NCBI GenBank assembly: GCA_903930195.1 | Contig: CAIYXH010000158.1 | Location: forward strand, 1-10,199 | Origin: an uncultured Actinomycetes bacterium | GTDB taxonomy: Bacteria; Actinomycetota; Thermoleophilia; Gaiellales; Gaiellaceae | Length of the DNA: 10,199 nt | Direction of reading: 5' to 3' | Shown: in pieces, positions 6,850-10,199 of the stretch | Numbering within the stretch: position 1 is the stretch's first letter | Layout: the number at the start of each line of letters is the position of its first letter | Program-made: the position numbers and the translations under genes | The notes under the pieces: generated by a model | Told to the model about the DNA's origin: nothing | Databases searched by the model: none | The model's input: only the letters and a program-made list of their open reading frames with translations

Positions 6850-8148
6850 GTGATTCGCGCCGTCGAGCTCATCCAGCGCAAGCGCGACGGCGAAGAGCTG
6901 TCGGCCTCCGAGCTCTCGGAGCTGATCCTCGGGTACGCCCGCGGCGAGGTACCCGACTACCAGCTCGCAGCGTTCTGCATGGCCGTGTTCTTCCGCGGAA
7001 TGACCCCGGCAGAGACCTATGCGCTCACGGACGCGATGATCCGCAGCGGCGAGACCGTCGACCTCGGCGTTGCGCTTGGCCGCAAGGTCGTCGACAAGCA
7101 CTCGACCGGCGGGGTGGGCGACAAGACCTCGCTCTCGGTCGGTCCGATCGTCGCCGCCTGCGGGGTGCCGTTCGGGAAGATGAGCGGTCGCGGCCTCGGC
7201 CACACGGGTGGCACGCTCGACAAGCTCGAGTCGATTTCCGGTTTCCAGATCGAGCTTCCGCTCGACGCCTTCGTGACGCAGGTGCGCGAGGTGGGGATGG
7301 CCATCGTCGGCCAGACCGCCGACCTCGTCCCGGCCGACAAGCTCCTCTACGGGTTGCGCGACGTCACGGCGACCGTCGACCAGGTCTCGCTGATCGCGGC
7401 GTCGATCATGTCCAAGAAGCTTGCCGCGGGCGCGCAGGCGATCGTGCTCGACGTCAAGGTCGGCGACGGCGCCTTCATGAAGACGCTCGACGAGGCGCGC
7501 CTGCTCGCTGAGGCGATGCGCGCGCTGGGAGAGCAGGCGGGGCGCGAGGTCGTCTGCCTGCTCACCGACATGGATCAGCCACTCGGAGGCGCTGTCGGAA
7601 ACGCGCTCGAGCTCGTCGAGGCGCGGGCGACGCTGCGTGGCGAGGGCCCGGCCGACTTCACGGAGCTCGTGCTCGATGCCTGCGCCCGGCTGCTCGCGCT
7701 CTCCGACCTCGGCGTCGATCTCGACGAGGGACGCCGCCGTGCCGAGGCTGTCGTCGCCGACGGCTCTGCCGAGGCGATGTGGTGCAGCTGGATCGAGGCC
7801 CAGGGAGGCACCTCCGACGAGGCGGCGCTTCCGGTCGCGCCCGTGGTGCGCGAGGTGCGGGCGACGTCGGGCGGCGTGGTGGAGTCGCTCGGCGCGATTG
7901 CCGTCGGCATGGCTGCTGTCCATCTCGGCGCCGGGCGTCAGACGAAGGCCGATGAGATCGACCACGCCGTCGGCGTGGTCTGCCTCCGCAAGCGCGGCGA
8001 TACGGTCGCTGTCGGCGACGTCCTCGCCGAGGTGCACGCCCGCGACGAGGCGGCCGCTGCCGGCGCGGAGGCCGAGGTGCTGGCGGCCTACGCGCTCGGC
8101 GACGGGCCGGCGGACACGCGCAGCGTCCTGCTCGACGTCATCGGCTGA
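6850..8148 (+). CDS. deoA: Pyrimidine-nucleoside / thymidine phosphorylase
   Basis: The enzyme phosphorolyses thymidine, and probably uridine and deoxyuridine, to free base and (deoxy)ribose-1-phosphate, the substrate of DeoB encoded just upstream. From GTG at 6850 the product is 432 residues, normal for the dimeric family. The N-terminal helical domain is followed by the phosphate-site loop KHSTGGVGDKTSL (83-95), the family signature SGRGLGHTGGTLDKLE (112-127), and base-binding R170 (LRDVTATVD), S185 and K189 (ASIMSKK), equivalent to E. coli R171, S186 and K190. VLDVKVGDGAFMK (199-211) and a C-terminal alpha/beta domain complete it. An in-frame GTG at 6817 would add 11 residues overlapping deoB. 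I prefer 6850 because IRAVELIQRKRDGEEL then aligns with family N-termini and the start couples to the deoB stop (TGA-C-GTG). Whether it prefers thymidine or accepts uridine equally cannot be settled here. Confidence 0.95.
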   Translation: MIRAVELIQRKRDGEELSASELSELILGYARGEVPDYQLAAFCMAVFFRGMTPAETYALTDAMIRSGETVDLGVALGRKVVDKHSTGGVGDKTSLSVGPIVAACGVPFGKMSGRGLGHTGGTLDKLESISGFQIELPLDAFVTQVREVGMAIVGQTADLVPADKLLYGLRDVTATVDQVSLIAASIMSKKLAAGAQAIVLDVKVGDGAFMKTLDEARLLAEAMRALGEQAGREVVCLLTDMDQPLGGAVGNALELVEARATLRGEGPADFTELVLDACARLLALSDLGVDLDEGRRRAEAVVADGSAEAMWCSWIEAQGGTSDEAALPVAPVVREVRATSGGVVESLGAIAVGMAAVHLGAGRQTKADEIDHAVGVVCLRKRGDTVAVGDVLAEVHARDEAAAAGAEAEVLAAYALGDGPADTRSVLLDVIG

Positions 8149-8154
8149 CCGCAC

Positions 8155-8207
8155 GCGTTACCGGCGTTACCGGAGTCAGACACCTGCGTTACCGGAGCCA
8201 GACACCT
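8155..8207 (+). repeat. 22-bp tandem repeat, two copies plus a half unit
   Basis: The unit is GCGTTACCG followed by GAG(T/C)CAGACACCT. Two full copies lie head to tail (8164-8185 and 8186-8207) with one T/C difference, preceded by an extra GCGTTACCG (8155-8163). They start 6 bp after deoA's stop. The GTGTCTGAC/GTGTCTGGC core on the other strand resembles intergenic REP-like sequences that I associate loosely with RAYT-type transposases. No transposase gene is visible nearby, so that link is inference. Confidence 0.8.
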
Positions 8208-8216
8208 GAGGGTGTC
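8201..8216 (+). terminator. Small perfect hairpin after the repeats
   Basis: GACACC (8201-8206) and GGTGTC (8211-8216) form a perfect 6-bp stem around a TGAG loop. The left arm is the end of the second tandem repeat. No T-tract follows (AACTGTCC), so it is a weak candidate for an intrinsic terminator of the deoB-deoA operon. It may instead simply be part of the repeat element or a transcript-end stabiliser. Confidence 0.35.
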
Positions 8217-8310
8217 AACTGTCCGTCTAGGCGCTGGAACAGGACGACGCGTCGCAAGGAGCGGCACGATTCGTCACACATCCGTACCGGCTGACGCCTT
8301 GACAGCGAGA

Positions 8311-8325
8311 GGTATCTGACTCCGG
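8311..8325 (-). repeat. Inverted copy of the tandem repeat core
   Basis: GGTATCTGACTCCGG matches the reverse complement of CCGGAGTCAGACACC (8170-8184) at 14 of 15 positions. Together with the tandem copies it brackets about 100 bp of apparently non-coding DNA (8217-8310), which holds a CGACGCGTCG palindrome (8245-8254) and little else I can name. The arrangement could be a decayed REP-bounded element. The copy also contains the predicted -35 of mutM. Confidence 0.6.
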
Positions 8326-8350
8326 GTTCGGGCGCCGCTAGCGTGAACCC
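8316..8350 (+). promoter_or_regulatory. Leaderless promoter of mutM
   Basis: CTGACT (8316-8321, 4 of 6 to TTGACA) and TAGCGT (8339-8344, TANNNT) are separated by 17 bp, and the -10 ends exactly 6 nt before mutM's ATG (8351). GAACCC lies between, so there is no Shine-Dalgarno, and the transcript should start at or next to the start codon. The -35 hexamer lies within the inverted repeat copy, suggesting that the repeat contributes to the promoter. Confidence 0.55.
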
Positions 8351-9178
8351 ATGCCCGAGCTCCCCGAGGTCGAGACCGTCCGCCGGCAGCTGGCGCCCGC
8401 GCTCGAAGGCCGGACGTTCGAGGAGGTCCAGATCTTCGACGCGCGCCTGACCCGGCCCGAGCCGCCCGCCGAGATCGCCCGGGAGCTGCAGGGCGAGCGC
8501 GTTCGGCAGGTCGACCGGCTCGGCAAGTATCTGCTCGTCCGCCTGGAGTCGGGACGCGTGCTCGTGATCCATCTGCGGATGACCGGATCGTTGCGCGTCG
8601 CGCCGGTCGGGACGCTCTCGCCCGATCCGTACCGCCGCGCGCTCGTGGCGCTCGACGACGACACGGAGGTCGCCTACCGCGACGTGCGCCGGTTCGGCAC
8701 CTGGACGCTGCTCGAGCCGGGCGAGCTCGAGCCGTACCTCGCCGAGCGCCTCGGGCCGGAGCCGCTGGGTGCAGAGTTCACGCCCGCCGTCTTCCGCAAG
8801 GCGCTCGCCGGGAGGCGCGCCCCGATCAAGGCAGTGATCCTCGACCAGCGCCGCGTGGCGGGCGTCGGGAACATCTACGCCGACGAGGCGCTCTGGCGCG
8901 CCAAGCTTCATCCCCGGCGCGAGGCCGGCAGTCTCTCGACGACCGAAGCAGGAGCGCTCCACCGCGCGATCCGCAAGGTGCTCGAGCTCGGCATCGAGCG
9001 CCAGGGTTCGACCCTGCGCGACTACGGCCTGCCGGACGGCAGCTCGGGCGGCATGCAGCGCGAGTTCAAGGTCTACGGACGGCTTGACGAGCCGTGCGAG
9101 CGCTGCGGGACGCCGATCGAGTGGATCGTCGTCGTCGGACGGGGAACCTGGTACTGCCCCGTTTGTCAGACGCTCTAG
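8351..9178 (+). CDS. mutM: Formamidopyrimidine-DNA (8-oxoguanine) glycosylase
   Basis: Fpg/MutM removes 8-oxoguanine and formamidopyrimidines from DNA and nicks the resulting abasic site by beta,delta-elimination, starting base excision repair. The 275 residues show every catalytic element. MPELPEVETV exposes the proline nucleophile and the adjacent Glu after Met removal. The conserved Lys is in LGKYLL (K59 counting Met). The damage-site wedge residues are M77 (HLRMTG) and the R-F pair at R113-R114-F115. The helix-two-turn-helix contains GVGNIYADEALW (171-182, N174). The C-terminal zinc finger is C249-x2-C252 and C269-x2-C272, with its DNA-binding Arg at R264 (VGRGTWYCPVC). Intact P-E-L-P plus the zinc finger and NIYADEALW favour Fpg over the related Nei. 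The start is fixed by the conserved N-terminus. Its TAG stop overlaps the stop of the opposing glutaredoxin gene. Confidence 0.97.
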   Translation: MPELPEVETVRRQLAPALEGRTFEEVQIFDARLTRPEPPAEIARELQGERVRQVDRLGKYLLVRLESGRVLVIHLRMTGSLRVAPVGTLSPDPYRRALVALDDDTEVAYRDVRRFGTWTLLEPGELEPYLAERLGPEPLGAEFTPAVFRKALAGRRAPIKAVILDQRRVAGVGNIYADEALWRAKLHPRREAGSLSTTEAGALHRAIRKVLELGIERQGSTLRDYGLPDGSSGGMQREFKVYGRLDEPCERCGTPIEWIVVVGRGTWYCPVCQTL

Positions 9179-9435
9179 GCGGAGCCGGCGAGCATGGCAT
9201 CGAGCCGGCCGTCGGCGTCGAGCTGACGGAGCTCGGTGTAGCCGCCGATCGGCTTGCCGTCGATCAGGATCTGCGGGACGGTCCAGCCGCCGGTGAGCTC
9301 GAGCAGCTTGTCGCGGAACGCCGGGTCTGCGTCCGCCCGGATCTCCTCGTACTCGAGACCCTTCTGCTTGAGAAACGCCTTCGCGCGCTCGCAGAACGCG
9401 CACCACTCGGTCGTGTACATCTCGATACGTGCCAT
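9175..9435 (-). CDS. Glutaredoxin
   Basis: This is an 86-residue single-domain thioredoxin-fold oxidoreductase that probably reduces protein disulfides or mixed disulfides using a low-molecular-weight thiol. The redox motif is C12-A-F-C15 in YTTEWCAFC, a variant of the usual CPYC and reminiscent of the WCGYC of actinobacterial mycoredoxins. The cis-proline is P54 in TVPQILIDG, and the thiol-binding turn is GGYTEL (64-69). It resembles classic glutaredoxins in TVPQI-IDGKPIGGY, yet the host may use mycothiol; which thiol it uses cannot be read here. NrdH is less likely because its CVQC/CMQC motif is absent. AGGAGG lies 1 nt before the ATG, an unusually tight spacing. A second in-frame ATG (M6) would be 16 nt away, so the first is preferred. 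It is convergent with mutM, sharing a CTAG stop overlap, and divergent from recO. Confidence 0.93.
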   Translation of the reverse strand: MARIEMYTTEWCAFCERAKAFLKQKGLEYEEIRADADPAFRDKLLELTGGWTVPQILIDGKPIGGYTELRQLDADGRLDAMLAGSA

Positions 9436-9444
9436 ACCTCCTAG

Positions 9445-9472
9445 AACGTACCCGCGCGCGCCGGGATTCCAA
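9445..9472 (-). promoter_or_regulatory. Probable promoter of the glutaredoxin gene
   Basis: On the minus strand TTGGAA (9472 to 9467, 4 of 6 to TTGACA) and TACGTT (9450 to 9445, TANNNT) are 16 bp apart. The -10 ends 9 nt before the ATG, leaving room for at most a few leader bases. That would put most of the AGGAGGT sequence upstream of, or at, the transcript start. Either the real start site lies further upstream, or the purine stretch is not used as a ribosome site. Confidence 0.4.
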
Positions 9473-9497
9473 CCGCTTGCGAAGGCAAACTGGAGCG

Positions 9498-10199
9498 ATG
9501 GCGCGGGGAACGTACAAGACGGAGGCGATCGTCCTGCGCTCGATGCGATTCTCCGAGGCCGACCGGATCCTGCACCTCTACACGCGCGAGCGCGGCCGAA
9601 TCGGCGCGATCGCGAAGGGCGTGCGCAAGACGAAGTCGCGCTTCGGCGCGCGCCTCGAGCCGTTCTCGCACGCCGAGCTGATGCTGCACGAGGGCTCCGG
9701 CGAGCTGCAGACGGTAACCGGCGTCGAGCTGATCCGCCCGCACGGCGCGGCGCGCGAGAACGGCTACCGGATCGCCGTCGGTCAGATCGGCACCGAGGCG
9801 ATGCTGCGGCTCTTCGTCGAGCCGGAGGCGAACGAGCGTGCCTTCACCGCGCTCGCCCGGTTCCTCGACGCGCTCGACGTGACCGTAGGGGAAGGGCGGC
9901 CCGAGCTCGACCCGCTCGTCCTCGCGTTCCAGCTGAAGCTGCTCTGGGTCTCCGGCTATCTCCCGCATCTGACCGGGTGCGTCGAGTGCGGGGCGACCGA
10001 CCTCGCCGGCTTCTCGCCCCGCGCGGGTGGCGCGGTCTGCCGCCTGCACGCGCCGGGCTCGATCGCGCTCTCACCGGAGGGGATCGCCGGCATCGAGGCG
10101 CTGCTGTCGTCGCCGCTCGCAGACGCGGCCGGCCTCGGCCTGGGCGATCGCGCGCGGCGGGAGGCGCTCACGGTCGTCACGTCGTCCTACGAGGAGCAC
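9498..10199 (+). CDS. recO: DNA repair protein RecO, 3'-truncated by window edge
   Basis: RecO, with RecR and RecF, loads RecA onto SSB-coated single-stranded DNA during gap repair. The 234 visible residues start with the N-terminal OB fold (YKTEAIVLRSMRFSEADRILHLYTRERGRIGAIAKGVRK, split here across residues 6-44) containing the family's SEADRIL and AKGVRK segments. A helical domain follows (LKLLWVSGYLPHLTGC near 147-161). The zinc-binding position has C161-x2-C164 and then C181-x2-H184, so the fourth ligand of the usual CxxC..CxxC appears to be His. FSPRAGGAVC is typical of the loop between. ATG at 9498 matches the conserved start. GGAG ends only 2 nt upstream, and a weak CAAACT hexamer (9486-9491) lies 6 nt before the start. 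It is divergent from the glutaredoxin gene across 62 bp. The last few residues lie beyond the window. Confidence 0.93.
   Translation, partial: MARGTYKTEAIVLRSMRFSEADRILHLYTRERGRIGAIAKGVRKTKSRFGARLEPFSHAELMLHEGSGELQTVTGVELIRPHGAARENGYRIAVGQIGTEAMLRLFVEPEANERAFTALARFLDALDVTVGEGRPELDPLVLAFQLKLLWVSGYLPHLTGCVECGATDLAGFSPRAGGAVCRLHAPGSIALSPEGIAGIEALLSSPLADAAGLGLGDRARREALTVVTSSYEEH

Noticed and set aside
6637..8154. 505-codon minus-strand open frame opposite deoA
   Set aside because: Antisense shadow of a well-conserved phosphorylase, with low-complexity Arg/Glu/His-rich composition.
8245..8254. CGACGCGTCG palindrome as an operator
   Set aside because: Short CG-rich palindromes are frequent by chance at this base composition, and it has no partner copy nearby.
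8299..8304. Perfect TTGACA hexamer upstream of mutM
   Set aside because: No -10-like hexamer lies 16-19 bp downstream; the CTGACT/TAGCGT pair fits better with the start codon.
8189..8340. Minus-strand frame across the intergenic gap ending DESCRSLRRVVLFQRLDGQL, considered as a transposase tail remnant
   Set aside because: Only about 40 codons are outside mutM, upstream it continues as an antisense shadow, and I recognise no transposase motif.
1..10199. Defence system, CRISPR array, prophage, tRNA or rRNA genes
   Set aside because: None found: the window is almost fully occupied by recognisable housekeeping genes, and no repeat-spacer pattern, integrase or cloverleaf sequence was seen.

Overview
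The window is a high-GC (by eye about two thirds G+C), gene-dense stretch of bacterial chromosome. GTG starts are common and intergenic gaps are very short. Shine-Dalgarno signals are mostly weak, and several genes have a -10 hexamer (TANNNT) only 6-9 nt upstream of the start codon, which is the layout of leaderless or near-leaderless transcripts. With alanine dehydrogenase closely resembling actinobacterial enzymes, this suggests an actinobacterium. A deep-branching lineage such as Thermoleophilia is a guess from gene neighbourhood and style, not something proved here.

Layout. (1) 1-4357, plus strand, tightly packed: the 3' two thirds of CTP synthase (pyrG), an M20-family PepT-like metallopeptidase, and a 690-residue multi-pass membrane protein with GT-C glycosyltransferase-like architecture. 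(2) 4382-5503: alanine dehydrogenase (ald) with a near-leaderless promoter. Its stop codon sits in the loop of a 12-bp-arm hairpin followed by GGTTTT, a likely terminator. (3) 5513-5659, minus strand: a 48-residue single-span membrane microprotein, convergent with ald and divergent from deoB. (4) 5679-8148: a two-gene nucleoside salvage operon. Pyrimidine-nucleoside phosphorylase (deoA) releases (deoxy)ribose-1-phosphate and phosphopentomutase (deoB) converts it to the 5-phosphate. (5) 8149-8350: the only sizeable non-coding gap, carrying 22-bp tandem repeats, a small hairpin and an inverted repeat copy. That inverted copy overlaps the predicted -35 of the next gene. (6) 8351-10199: mutM (8-oxoguanine DNA glycosylase, plus strand), a glutaredoxin (minus strand) whose stop codon overlaps mutM's stop in one CTAG, and divergently recO (plus strand), cut by the window end.

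The genes are mostly housekeeping: nucleotide synthesis and salvage, amino-acid oxidation, DNA repair and thiol redox. I see no defence island, CRISPR array, tRNA, rRNA, integrase or intact transposase. The parts worth a second look are the 48-residue microprotein, the bidirectional promoter it seems to share with deoB, the stop codon embedded in the ald hairpin, the repeat cluster upstream of mutM, the leaderless promoter pattern and the uncharacterised GT-C-like protein.
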